DNA of 14,547 nt from Gallionella sp. (GCA_030690245.1 JAUYGW010000057.1:1-14547); one strand, 5' to 3'; counted from the first letter of the stretch, positions 6,252-13,593 are shown. Notes: generated by a model from the letters alone, not told the origin. Program-made: numbers and translations.

Positions 6252-7523
6252 ATGGCACACATCGTAATCATGGGCGCGGGTATCGGCGGCATGCCAGCAG
6301 CATACGAAATGCGGGATAAACTGGACAAGAGCCACAAGGTAACAGTTGTTTCGAACAGCGAGAATTTTCATTTCGTGCCATCCAACCCGTGGGTGGGCGT
6401 GAAATGGCGCGATCGCAAGCAGATCGAGTTCCCGGTGCGCGCCTATCTGGAACGCAAGGGCATCGACTTTATCTCCACCGGTGTGAAGCGCGTGCATCCC
6501 GACCAGAACCAGCTCGAACTGAACGATGGTCAGACCGTCAACTACGACTATTTGGTGATCGCTACCGGCCCTAAACTCGCCTTTGAAGAAGTCGAAGGAC
6601 TGGGCCCGCACGGCGGGCATACCTATTCCGTCTGCCATGTTGATCACGCGATGCAGTCGCATGACGAGTGGGAGGATTTCTGCAAAAAACCCGGCCCCAT
6701 CGTGGTCGGTGCCGTGCAAGGCGCATCCTGCTTTGGCCCCGCCTACGAATATGCGTTCATCATGGATACCGACCTGCGTCGCCGCAAGATACGCACCAAG
6801 GTGCCGATGACTTTCGTGACCTCCGAGCCCTATATTGGTCACTTGGGGCTGGGCGGCGTGGGTGATTCCAAGGGTATTCTGGAATCCGGTATGCGCGACC
6901 ATGACATCAAGTGGATATGCAACGCAAAAGTTACCAAAGTCGAAGCCGGCAAAATGTTTGTCACCGAACATGACGACTTGGGTATCGAAAAGCGCAAGCA
7001 TGAGTTGCCATTCGCCTACAGCATGATGTTGCCCGCCTTCAAGGGAGTCGATGCGGTATTCGGCATCGAAGGGCTGACCCAGGCGCGCGGTTTCATCATC
7101 GTGGACAAACATCAGCGCAACACCAAGTACAAAAACATCTTTGCAGTCGGTGTTTGTGTCGCGATCCCCCCGGTGGAAGCCACCCCGATACCGACCGGCA
7201 CGCCCAAGACCGGCTACATGATCGAATCCATGGTGACTGCCGCCGTGGATAACATCCACGCTGAATTGCATGGCGAACCGGCGGACAAGGAGGCCACTTG
7301 GAATGCGGTCTGTCTGGCCGATTTCGGCGACGGCGGTGTGGCGTTTGTGGCGATACCGCAGATCCCGCCGCGCAACGTGAACTGGTTCTCGGAAGGCAAG
7401 TGGGTGCACCTCGCCAAGGTCGGGTTCGAGAGATATTTCATCCGCAAGATGAAAATTGGCTCTTCAGAGCCCTTTTATGAAAAAAGAATCCTGAAGATGC
7501 TGGGCATCGAAAAGCTGAAGTAG
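6252..7523 (+). CDS. sqr: Sulfide:quinone oxidoreductase
   Basis: A flavoprotein of the SQR/flavocytochrome c family that oxidises sulfide to sulfane sulfur and reduces membrane quinone. It has 423 residues. The N-terminal FAD-binding GAGIGGMPAAYEM (8-20) and the second dinucleotide motif YDYLVIATGPKLAF (98-111) are clear. All three cysteines essential in Acidithiobacillus ferrooxidans SQR (Cys128, Cys160, Cys356, from memory) have counterparts: Cys128 (SVCHVDH), Cys160 (GASCFGPAYEYA) and Cys354 (NAVCLADFGD). Stretches such as FVPSNPWVGV, SEPYIGHLG and PTGTPKTGYMIESMV match that enzyme. The amphipathic C-terminus (about 383-423, ending MLGIEKLK) fits monotopic membrane binding. GGAGG lies eight bases before the ATG. 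Its place between the adaptor and permease genes is unusual. The three cysteines argue against a generic pyridine-nucleotide oxidoreductase. Confidence 0.93.
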   Translation: MAHIVIMGAGIGGMPAAYEMRDKLDKSHKVTVVSNSENFHFVPSNPWVGVKWRDRKQIEFPVRAYLERKGIDFISTGVKRVHPDQNQLELNDGQTVNYDYLVIATGPKLAFEEVEGLGPHGGHTYSVCHVDHAMQSHDEWEDFCKKPGPIVVGAVQGASCFGPAYEYAFIMDTDLRRRKIRTKVPMTFVTSEPYIGHLGLGGVGDSKGILESGMRDHDIKWICNAKVTKVEAGKMFVTEHDDLGIEKRKHELPFAYSMMLPAFKGVDAVFGIEGLTQARGFIIVDKHQRNTKYKNIFAVGVCVAIPPVEATPIPTGTPKTGYMIESMVTAAVDNIHAELHGEPADKEATWNAVCLADFGDGGVAFVAIPQIPPRNVNWFSEGKWVHLAKVGFERYFIRKMKIGSSEPFYEKRILKMLGIEKLK

Positions 7524-7525
7524 TT

Positions 7526-7546
7526 TTGCGGCGGGAAGCGCCGCAA
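7526..7546 (+). other. Intercistronic hairpin directly after sqr
   Basis: An 8-bp perfect stem, TTGCGGCG with CGCCGCAA, closes on a 5-base GGAAG loop three bases after the sqr stop. No T-run follows directly, so it is more likely a processing or stabilising hairpin than a terminator. Its right arm also overlaps the possible terminator stem ending at 7571. Confidence 0.55.
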
Positions 7547-7577
7547 GTCTCTGTCTTGATTTGACGGCGGCTTTTTT
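7540..7577 (+). terminator. Possible weak attenuator between sqr and the RND permease gene
   Basis: GCCGC (7540-7544) can pair with GCGGC (7567-7571), followed by six T (7572-7577). The stem is short with a 22-base loop, and it competes with the stronger hairpin at 7526-7546. It could lower read-through into the permease gene; the call is tentative. Confidence 0.25.
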
Positions 7578-7596
7578 GTCATCAGGAAAAATCGAG

Positions 7597-10500
7597 ATGG
7601 GTATTTCGGGACGTATCGCCAAACACTTTTTGCACTCGCAGATGACGCCGCTGCTGGCGCTGATCGCCGTGCTGCTGGGGTTGTTCGCCGTCATAGTGAC
7701 GCCGCGCGAGGAAGAACCGCAGATCAATGTGACCATGGCGAACGTGCTGATTCCTTATCCCGGCGCGTCGGCCAGGGATGTCGCGCAAACCGTGGCGACC
7801 CCCGCCGAGCAGGTGCTGGCGCAAATCGCCGGGGTGGATCACGTGTATTCGGTGGCGCAGCCGGGCATGGCCGTCATCACCGTGCAATTCAAGGTCGGCG
7901 AGGAGCGTATCGCTTCGCTGGTGAAACTCTACGATGTCGTCAATTCCAACGTGGACTGGCTGCCGCCGACGTTGGGGGTGGGGCGGCCGATCATCAAAGC
8001 CAAGGGTATCGACGACGTGCCTGTCGTTGCGTTGACCCTGTGGCGCGAGCAGGCGGCGGGCGGCGGCATCGAATTGACGCAGGTGGCGCATGCCATCGAG
8101 GCCGAGCTGAAGCGCGTACCGGGCACGCGCGAGGTATCTACGCTGGGGGCGACGCAACGCATGATTCGGGTGTTGCTCAACCCGGAAAGCCTGAGTGCCT
8201 ACCAGCTCACCATGCAGGATATCCGCGCGGCGTTGCAGTCCGCCAACGTTTCGGAAAACTCCGGCAATCTGGTGCGTGACAACCGCGAAGTGCTGGTGCA
8301 AACCGGCAGTTTCCTGAGCGACGCCAATGAAGTGAAGCAGTTGGTGGTCGGCGTGGCCAATGGCAAGACAGCCAATGCCAAACCGATATTTCTGCGCGAT
8401 GTCGCCGATGTGCAGGATGGCGCGGATCAACCGGGCAGCTATGTGTGGCTGGGAACCGGGATGGCCGCCGCGGACAAGCAGATCAGCGCCAGGGGCGAAT
8501 TTCCCGCCGTCACGTTGGCGATCACCAAGAAGCCCGGCGCGAACGCGGTGGAGATCGCCGACAAATTGCTGGCGCGCGTGAATGAACTCAAGGGCAGCGT
8601 GATTCCAGCCGACGTACAGGTCAGCGTCACGCGCAACTATGGCGAGACCGCCAACGACAAGGCGATGAAGCTGATCCAGAAGCTGCTGTTTGCCACCCTC
8701 GCCGTGGTCGCGCTGGTGTGGTTTGCGATGGGGCGGCGCGAGGCATTGGTGGTCGGCATCGCGGTCATGTTGACGCTGGCGGCGACCTTGTTCGCGTCGT
8801 GGGCATGGGGTTTCACGCTGAATCGCGTCTCGCTGTTCGCGCTGATCTTTTCGATCGGAATATTGGTCGACGACGCGATTGTTGTGGTGGAAAACATCCA
8901 TCGCCGTCGCGCGTTGGCGCCGCATCAATCCCTGGCCGAAATCATTCCGGAAGCGGTGGACGAAGTCGGCAGCCCGACCATCCTGGCGACCTTCACGGTG
9001 ATTGCCGCGTTGTTGCCGATGGCGTTCGTCAGCGGGCTGATGGGGCCGTACATGAGCCCGATCCCGATCAACGCGAGCATGGGTATGCTGATTTCGCTGG
9101 TGGTGGCATTCGTCGTCACGCCTTGGCTCGTGCTGCGTTTTGCCGGGGAGCATCATGCAGCAGCCCCTCATGCCCCCCCCCTCTCTCCTAACTCTCTCAC
9201 GCAAGCGGGAGAGAGGGACGCGGTCTCGCTGCGCGAGGCTCATGTTAACGATAAGCGCAGTGCGGCGATCAGTCGCTTCTTCAGCGATCGGCTGAGCCCG
9301 TTCCTGAACGGCGCGCATGGCAAACCGGCGCGCCGCAAACTGTGGCTGGCCATCCTGGGCGGTCTGCTGCTGGCGGTATCGCTGGGCGCGGTGAAACTGG
9401 TGATCCTGAAAATGCTGCCGTTCGACAACAAGTCGGAATTCCAGATCGTGGTGGATATGCCGAGCGGCACCGCACTGGAACAGACCAGCGCCGTGCTGCA
9501 CGAGATCGGCGGCTATCTCGCGACCGTGCCGGAAGTGACCGATTACCAGGCCTATGCGGGCACGGCGTCGCCGATCAACTTCAACGGCCTGGTGAGGCAA
9601 TATTATCTGCGCAGCGCCGCCGCGCAGGGCGACATCCAGGTCAATTTGCGCGACAAGCACAGCCGCAGCCGCAGCAGCCACGAGATTGCCACCGCCGTGC
9701 TGGAACCGGTGCAGAAGATTGCCCAGGCGTGGGGCGCGAAGGTCAAGATCGTCGAGGTGCCGCCCGGCCCGCCGGTGATGTCGCCGATCGTCGCGGAAAT
9801 CTACGGGCCGGATTACGAGGGCGCGCGCAAGGTCGCCGGCAAGGTGCGCGAACAGTTCGGCAAGACGGAAGGCATCGTCGGCATCGACGACACCGTCACG
9901 GAGCACGCGCCCAAGCTGCTGCTGCATGTATTGCAGAGCAAGGCCGCATTGCTCGGGGTCGCGCCGCGCGATATTGTCGACGTGATTGGCCTGGCGTTGG
10001 CCGGCCAGGATGTCGCGTCGCTGCACGATGAAAATGCGAAATACGCGCCGCCGTTGCGCATCGGATTGCCCCCGGAGCGGCGCAGCCGCATCGATGAGGT
10101 GCTCAAGCTCAAGGTGCGCGCAAGCGACGGGGTGTTGGTGCCGCTCTCGGAGGTGGTGCAGGTGATCCAGGAGCCGCGCGATTACCCGATCTATCACAAG
10201 GACTTGCTGCCGGTGGTGTATGTGTTCGGCGATATGGCGGGCAAGCTGGATAGCCCGCTGTACGGCATGTTCGGCGTCGACGGCAAGGTCGGCGGCATGG
10301 CGCTGGAACAGGGTGGCACGCTGGAGAGCTACTATTTCAATCAGCCCAGCGACCCTTATGCAGGCTACGCGCTGAAGTGGGACGGCGAATGGCAGGTGAC
10401 CTTCGAGACCTTCCGCGACATGGGTATCGCCTACGGGGTGGGCTTGTTGCTGATTTATCTGCTGGTGGTCGCGCAGTTCAAGTCGTACCTCGTGCCGCTG

Positions 10501-10893
10501 GTCATCATGGCGCCGATCCCGCTCACCATCATCGGCGTGATGCCCGGTCACGCGCTGCTCGGCGCGCAGTACACCGCAACCTCGATGATCGGCATGATCG
10601 CGCTGGCCGGCATTATCGTGCGTAACTCGATCCTGCTGGTGGACTTCGTCAACCTGCAATTGCGTGACGGCGTGGAGTTGCAGCAGGCGGTGGTCGCCGC
10701 CGCCGGGGCGCGCGCCAAGCCGATCATCCTGACCGGGCTGGCGGCGATGCTGGGCGCATTGTTCATCCTCGATGACCCGATCTTCAACGGGCTGGCGATC
10801 TCCCTGATTTTCGGCATCCTCGTCTCCACCTTGCTGACCCTGGTGGTCATCCCGGTGTTGTATTACGCCACGCTGTACAAGAAGTTCCGGTAA
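7597..10893 (+). CDS. RND efflux permease (AcrB-like HAE family)
   Basis: The proton-driven inner-membrane pump of a tripartite RND system; 1,098 residues from ATG 7597. The start is chosen for the AGGA site ten bases upstream and the N-terminus MGISGRIAKHF before TM1. The pattern is TM1 (about 15-34), a first periplasmic porter domain with ANVLIPYPGASARDVAQ, TM2-6, a cytoplasmic linker, TM7, a second porter domain and TM8-12. The TM4 proton-relay pair is Asp425-Asp426 (ILVDDAIVVVEN). In TM10, Arg1009 (IVRNSILLVD) stands where AcrB has Lys940. It matches the HAE rather than the heavy-metal (CusA) subgroup, but the substrate cannot be told. The linker between TM6 and TM7 (about 515-550) contains an in-frame dispersed repeat with a C9 run. 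The partner adaptor is two genes upstream; no outer-membrane channel gene is nearby. Confidence 0.95.
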   Translation: MGISGRIAKHFLHSQMTPLLALIAVLLGLFAVIVTPREEEPQINVTMANVLIPYPGASARDVAQTVATPAEQVLAQIAGVDHVYSVAQPGMAVITVQFKVGEERIASLVKLYDVVNSNVDWLPPTLGVGRPIIKAKGIDDVPVVALTLWREQAAGGGIELTQVAHAIEAELKRVPGTREVSTLGATQRMIRVLLNPESLSAYQLTMQDIRAALQSANVSENSGNLVRDNREVLVQTGSFLSDANEVKQLVVGVANGKTANAKPIFLRDVADVQDGADQPGSYVWLGTGMAAADKQISARGEFPAVTLAITKKPGANAVEIADKLLARVNELKGSVIPADVQVSVTRNYGETANDKAMKLIQKLLFATLAVVALVWFAMGRREALVVGIAVMLTLAATLFASWAWGFTLNRVSLFALIFSIGILVDDAIVVVENIHRRRALAPHQSLAEIIPEAVDEVGSPTILATFTVIAALLPMAFVSGLMGPYMSPIPINASMGMLISLVVAFVVTPWLVLRFAGEHHAAAPHAPPLSPNSLTQAGERDAVSLREAHVNDKRSAAISRFFSDRLSPFLNGAHGKPARRKLWLAILGGLLLAVSLGAVKLVILKMLPFDNKSEFQIVVDMPSGTALEQTSAVLHEIGGYLATVPEVTDYQAYAGTASPINFNGLVRQYYLRSAAAQGDIQVNLRDKHSRSRSSHEIATAVLEPVQKIAQAWGAKVKIVEVPPGPPVMSPIVAEIYGPDYEGARKVAGKVREQFGKTEGIVGIDDTVTEHAPKLLLHVLQSKAALLGVAPRDIVDVIGLALAGQDVASLHDENAKYAPPLRIGLPPERRSRIDEVLKLKVRASDGVLVPLSEVVQVIQEPRDYPIYHKDLLPVVYVFGDMAGKLDSPLYGMFGVDGKVGGMALEQGGTLESYYFNQPSDPYAGYALKWDGEWQVTFETFRDMGIAYGVGLLLIYLLVVAQFKSYLVPLVIMAPIPLTIIGVMPGHALLGAQYTATSMIGMIALAGIIVRNSILLVDFVNLQLRDGVELQQAVVAAAGARAKPIILTGLAAMLGALFILDDPIFNGLAISLIFGILVSTLLTLVVIPVLYYATLYKKFR
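9165..9218. repeat. Palindromic dispersed repeat inside the RND permease gene
   Basis: CCCTCATGCC plus a C run, CTCTCTCCTAA, then a hairpin: CTCTCTCACGC (9192-9202) pairs with GCGGGAGAGAG (9205-9215), with one A/G mismatch. It ends in GGGA. This is the layout of the common intergenic repeat I know as CCCTCATCCC…CTCCCGCAAGCGGGAG…GGGA. Here it is read in frame as about 18 residues (APPLSPNSLTQAGERD and flanks) in the TM6-TM7 cytoplasmic linker. Confidence 0.75.
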
Positions 10894-10921
10894 AATTTAT
10901 TTCATCTTTCAGGAGAGTTTC

Positions 10922-11140
10922 ATGAACGCAGAACGCATTACGCATATCGTCGCCGGGACATTCATCCTGTTGTCCCTGGTGTTGGGCGTGGAAGACAGCC
11001 CGCTGTTTGTGAGCAAGAATTTTTTATGGCTTACCGTCTTCGTCGGCTTCAATCTGTTCCAAAGCGGCATTACTTCATTCTGCCCGCTGACGCGCATGCT
11101 CAATAAATGCGGCATCAAGGACGGTTCTTGCAGAACCTGA
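10922..11140 (+). CDS. Small DUF2892 / YgaP-like membrane protein
   Basis: 72 residues with two predicted membrane helices (about 7-22 and 33-51) joined by a short loop (GVEDSPLFVSKNF), and a cytosolic-type tail with Cys54, Cys63 and Cys70 (SFCPLTRMLNKCGI). This matches DUF2892, the helix pair fused to rhodanese in E. coli YgaP and found free-standing near sulfur-metabolism genes. A good AGGAGAG ribosome site lies 5-6 bases before the ATG. It is 28 bases downstream of the RND permease, so probably the last gene of the sulfide operon. Its biochemical role is unknown; a part in handling persulfides at the membrane is an inference from YgaP and from the conserved cysteines. Confidence 0.85.
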   Translation: MNAERITHIVAGTFILLSLVLGVEDSPLFVSKNFLWLTVFVGFNLFQSGITSFCPLTRMLNKCGIKDGSCRT

Positions 11141-12930
11141 ATAGAGCGGGGCTAAAAAGCTCGTTCCAGTCGCTACGCTTGACCCATATCAGCCTGGCCT
11201 TGGTCGGGCTGATGTGGGTTTTGCCTTTTCTGCATTATCGCCATCAATATCCGCTGACCACGTTCTATCAGGAATGGTGGAGCGCGTTGCTCGGTGTGTT
11301 GGCGCTGGCGCTGCTGACCGCGCGGGATTTCTGGCAACAGCCGGAAATTCCGCGCATCGCACAACTGCCCGCCGCGCTGATCGCCGTGATCTTGCTGCAA
11401 TCGGGATTGGGCAAGGTCGCCTATTTCGATCAGGCGCTGCTGTATATCTTGTATCTGCTGTTCGCGGCGTTGCTGATGGTGCTCGGCGCCAGATTGCGCG
11501 ACTGTTTCGGCATGACGGGGCTGGCGCTGGCGCTGGCGATTTTCCTGTTGATCGGCGCAGAACTCAGCGCGTTGATCGGCGTGCTGCAGCATTACCGCTG
11601 GCATACGCCGCTGAATCCGGTGATCGTGATGAAGGTCTCCTCCAGCGTGTTCGGCAACCTCGCCCAACCCAACCATTTCGCCAATTACATCGCGTTGGGG
11701 CTGGCCTCGCTCGGCTTGCTGTTGCAGCTGCGTAAGCTGAAACCAGGCTATGTGGCGCTGCTGGCCGCGCCGCTGTTGTTCGTGATGACCCTGAGCGGCT
11801 CGCGCAGCTCCTGGCTGTATCTGATGATGATGGCCGGTTTGGCCTGGTGGTGGGCGCGCCGCGACGCCGCACAGCGGCCGCTGTTGCGCTACAGCCTGCT
11901 GCTGATAGCCGGATTCGGCGTGATGCATCTGGTCGTGCAATTGCCGTTCATGGCTGGTGCGGACAGCGGCATCAATACCGTGCAGCGCCTGTTCGGCGAC
12001 GATGCGCGCGGCAGCATTCGCCTTTATCTATGGCGCGAAGCGGGGCTGATGTTCATGCAATCGCCGTGGCTGGGTGTGGGGTTCGGGCAATTCGCGTGGC
12101 ATCATTTTCAGTTGCTGCCGGTATTGCAGCCAGGCAACATCACCGGCCTGTACAACAATGCGCACAACCTGATATTCCAGTTCGCCGCGGAAGCCGGCAT
12201 CGCCGGATTGCTGGTGTTGTCCGGAGCGCTGGGCACCTGGTTTTATGGTCTGAGGCGCGCAGCACCCGACGCCGCGCACTGGTGGGGCTATGCCGCATTG
12301 GGCGTGCTGGCGATCCACAGCCTGCTCGAATATCCGCTGTGGTACACCTATTTTGTCGCGGTTGCCGCGATCCTGCTGGGTGCGCTGGATGAAACACGCT
12401 ACCGGCTGGAGCTGCGCAAGATGGGGCGCCTGTCCGTGGCGGCGATCCTGTTGCTGGGTTTGATGACGTTGGTGCAACTGCGCAGCGGTTACCATCAACT
12501 GGAACAAACGCTGGCGATACGCCCGGCTTCGGCTGCCGACCACAGCGTATTTGAGCGCACGCGGGATGGCCTGGTTGCGGTGCACGGCGGCTCGCTGCTG
12601 TCGCCTTATGCCGAGCTGTTCATGAGTTCGTTGATCGAAGTCAAGGAAGAGCACATCAAGGAAAAATTGGAATTGAACACCCGGGTGATGCGCTTTGCGC
12701 CGATAGGCGCGGCGGCATACCGCCAGGCTTTGTTGCTGGCGCAGGCCGGGCGGCAGGAGCAAGCCAATACCATGCTGGAACAGGCTATCTGGTCCTATCC
12801 GGAGGGTTTTTCAGGCGTGCGCCGGCAAATGGCCGAATTGGCGGAGAAAGATTCCGCACATTTTTCAGCTCTGCTAGAATTCGCCCTCCAAAAAGAACAG
12901 GAGTACCGAAGTGCAGTTCATCAGCAATAA
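11128..12930 (+). CDS. Wzy-family O-oligosaccharyltransferase / O-antigen ligase (PglL-like)
   Basis: A polytopic inner-membrane glycosyltransferase that moves lipid-linked glycan either to proteins (PglL type) or to lipid A core (WaaL type). About 600 residues with roughly ten to twelve hydrophobic helices up to residue 440, then a soluble C-terminal part with a TPR-like stretch (AAYRQALLLAQAGRQEQAN). The PglL-type motif SSVFGNLAQPNHFANY holds His183. The Wzy_C periplasmic loop motif YNNAHNLIFQFAAEAGI holds His346, the likely catalytic histidine. These favour a PglL-type protein-glycosylation ligase (pilin is a usual target), but WaaL activity is not excluded. The start is uncertain: TTG 11128 has AAGGA six bases before it, whereas ATG 11107 (607 residues) has no ribosome site and overlaps the preceding gene by 34 bases. 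The 3' end overlaps the rhodanese gene by 20 bases. Confidence 0.87.
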   Translation: MQNLNRAGLKSSFQSLRLTHISLALVGLMWVLPFLHYRHQYPLTTFYQEWWSALLGVLALALLTARDFWQQPEIPRIAQLPAALIAVILLQSGLGKVAYFDQALLYILYLLFAALLMVLGARLRDCFGMTGLALALAIFLLIGAELSALIGVLQHYRWHTPLNPVIVMKVSSSVFGNLAQPNHFANYIALGLASLGLLLQLRKLKPGYVALLAAPLLFVMTLSGSRSSWLYLMMMAGLAWWWARRDAAQRPLLRYSLLLIAGFGVMHLVVQLPFMAGADSGINTVQRLFGDDARGSIRLYLWREAGLMFMQSPWLGVGFGQFAWHHFQLLPVLQPGNITGLYNNAHNLIFQFAAEAGIAGLLVLSGALGTWFYGLRRAAPDAAHWWGYAALGVLAIHSLLEYPLWYTYFVAVAAILLGALDETRYRLELRKMGRLSVAAILLLGLMTLVQLRSGYHQLEQTLAIRPASAADHSVFERTRDGLVAVHGGSLLSPYAELFMSSLIEVKEEHIKEKLELNTRVMRFAPIGAAAYRQALLLAQAGRQEQANTMLEQAIWSYPEGFSGVRRQMAELAEKDSAHFSALLEFALQKEQEYRSAVHQQ

Positions 12931-13336
12931 CATTCTTCCGATTTCCATCGCGTTGTTCAGCGGTGCCATGCTGTTATGGTCGATGTTCGGCAACCGCATT
13001 CGCGGCATCAAGGAAGTGGATTACACCGCAGCCCTGCAACTCATCAACCATAAGAACGCGCTGGTGCTGGACGTGCGCGATGAGGGCGAATACAAGGCAG
13101 GGCATATCCTGAATTCCACACTGGTTCAACTCGGCAAGCTCAAGGAGCGTATCGGTGAGCTGGAAAAATACAAGGAGCGGCCCATAGTGGTGGTGTGCCG
13201 CAGCGGCAACCGTTCCGTCTCTGCCTGTATGATGCTGGGCAAGAACGGCTTTGGCCAGGTATACAATCTGGCCGGCGGCATAATAGCCTGGCAGAAGGCC
13301 AATTTGCCTCTGGAAAAAGCAAACGGGAAGAAATGA
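12911..13336 (+). CDS. Membrane-anchored rhodanese-like sulfurtransferase (YibN-like)
   Basis: 141 residues: an N-terminal membrane anchor (about 8-27, ILPISIALFSGAMLLWSMF) followed by one rhodanese domain (about 36-132). The active-site loop is CRSGNRS with Cys96, the residue that carries the persulfide in this family; LDVRDEGEYKAGHI (53-66) is the other conserved motif. The start is GTG with AGGAG eight bases before it, overlapping the ligase gene end by 20 bases. The next gene begins on its stop codon. E. coli has the same order, yibN-grxC-secB, which supports orthology. The physiological sulfur donor and acceptor are unknown; the sulfide genes upstream make a role in sulfane-sulfur transfer plausible, but the arrangement is also conserved without them. 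Confidence 0.9.
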   Translation: MQFISNNILPISIALFSGAMLLWSMFGNRIRGIKEVDYTAALQLINHKNALVLDVRDEGEYKAGHILNSTLVQLGKLKERIGELEKYKERPIVVVCRSGNRSVSACMMLGKNGFGQVYNLAGGIIAWQKANLPLEKANGKK

Positions 13337-13593
13337 TGGCAAAGGTGCTGATGTACTGCACCGCAGTCTGTCCGTACTGTGTCCGCGCCGAACAGTTGTT
13401 GCAGCGCAAGGGCGTGCGGGAGATTGAAAAGATACGCGTCGATTTGCAGCCGGAATTGCGTGTGGCGATGATGGAAAAAACGGGGCGGCGCACCGTGCCG
13501 CAGATATATATCGGCGGCGAACATGTCGGCGGCTATGACGAGCTTGCAGCGCTCGATCGTGCCGGCGGATTAGCCGAACTTTTAGCAGGATGA
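13336..13593 (+). CDS. grxC: Glutaredoxin 3
   Basis: A small thiol-disulfide oxidoreductase, glutathione dependent, of 85 residues (E. coli GrxC has about 83). The CPYC active site (Cys12, Cys15) lies after the first strand KVLMYCTAV. The cis-proline motif TVPQIYI and the glutathione-binding GGYDEL follow. Of two adjacent ATGs, 13336 is preferred because GGGAAG lies five bases before it; the ATG at 13333 would leave only two. The gene starts on the last base of the rhodanese stop, so the two are translationally coupled. The longer in-frame extension back to 13195 has the wrong character and is a shadow of the rhodanese gene. Confidence 0.96.
   Translation: MAKVLMYCTAVCPYCVRAEQLLQRKGVREIEKIRVDLQPELRVAMMEKTGRRTVPQIYIGGEHVGGYDELAALDRAGGLAELLAG

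Noticed and set aside
5961..7409. Minus-strand open frame of 482 codons opposite sqr
   Set aside because: The plus-strand frame is a full SQR with catalytic cysteines. The antisense product shows no recognisable motif.
6252..7523. Flavocytochrome c sulfide dehydrogenase (FccB) or NADH dehydrogenase call
   Set aside because: There is no Tat signal and no cytochrome partner, and Cys128/Cys160/Cys354 plus the C-terminal amphipathic segment match SQR.
7561..7596. TTG 7561 as start of the RND permease
   Set aside because: The 12 extra residues (TAAFLSSGKIE region) are not RND-like and overlap the T6 run; ATG 7597 has an AGGA site.
9140..9245. Frameshift or pseudogene in the RND permease at the repeat
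   Set aside because: The frame is open through the repeat and both halves are in the same frame with normal motifs, so it is read as an intact gene with an insertion.
7582..10659. Very long minus-strand open frame (over 1,000 codons) opposite the RND permease gene
   Set aside because: Its product is rich in His, Arg, Gln and Asp with no hydrophobic or domain pattern, typical of the antisense frame of a GC-rich gene. The plus strand encodes a clear RND permease.
13195..13335. Longer grxC frame beginning inside the rhodanese gene
   Set aside because: The extension is an out-of-frame reading of the rhodanese gene; the glutaredoxin fold starts at ATG 13336.
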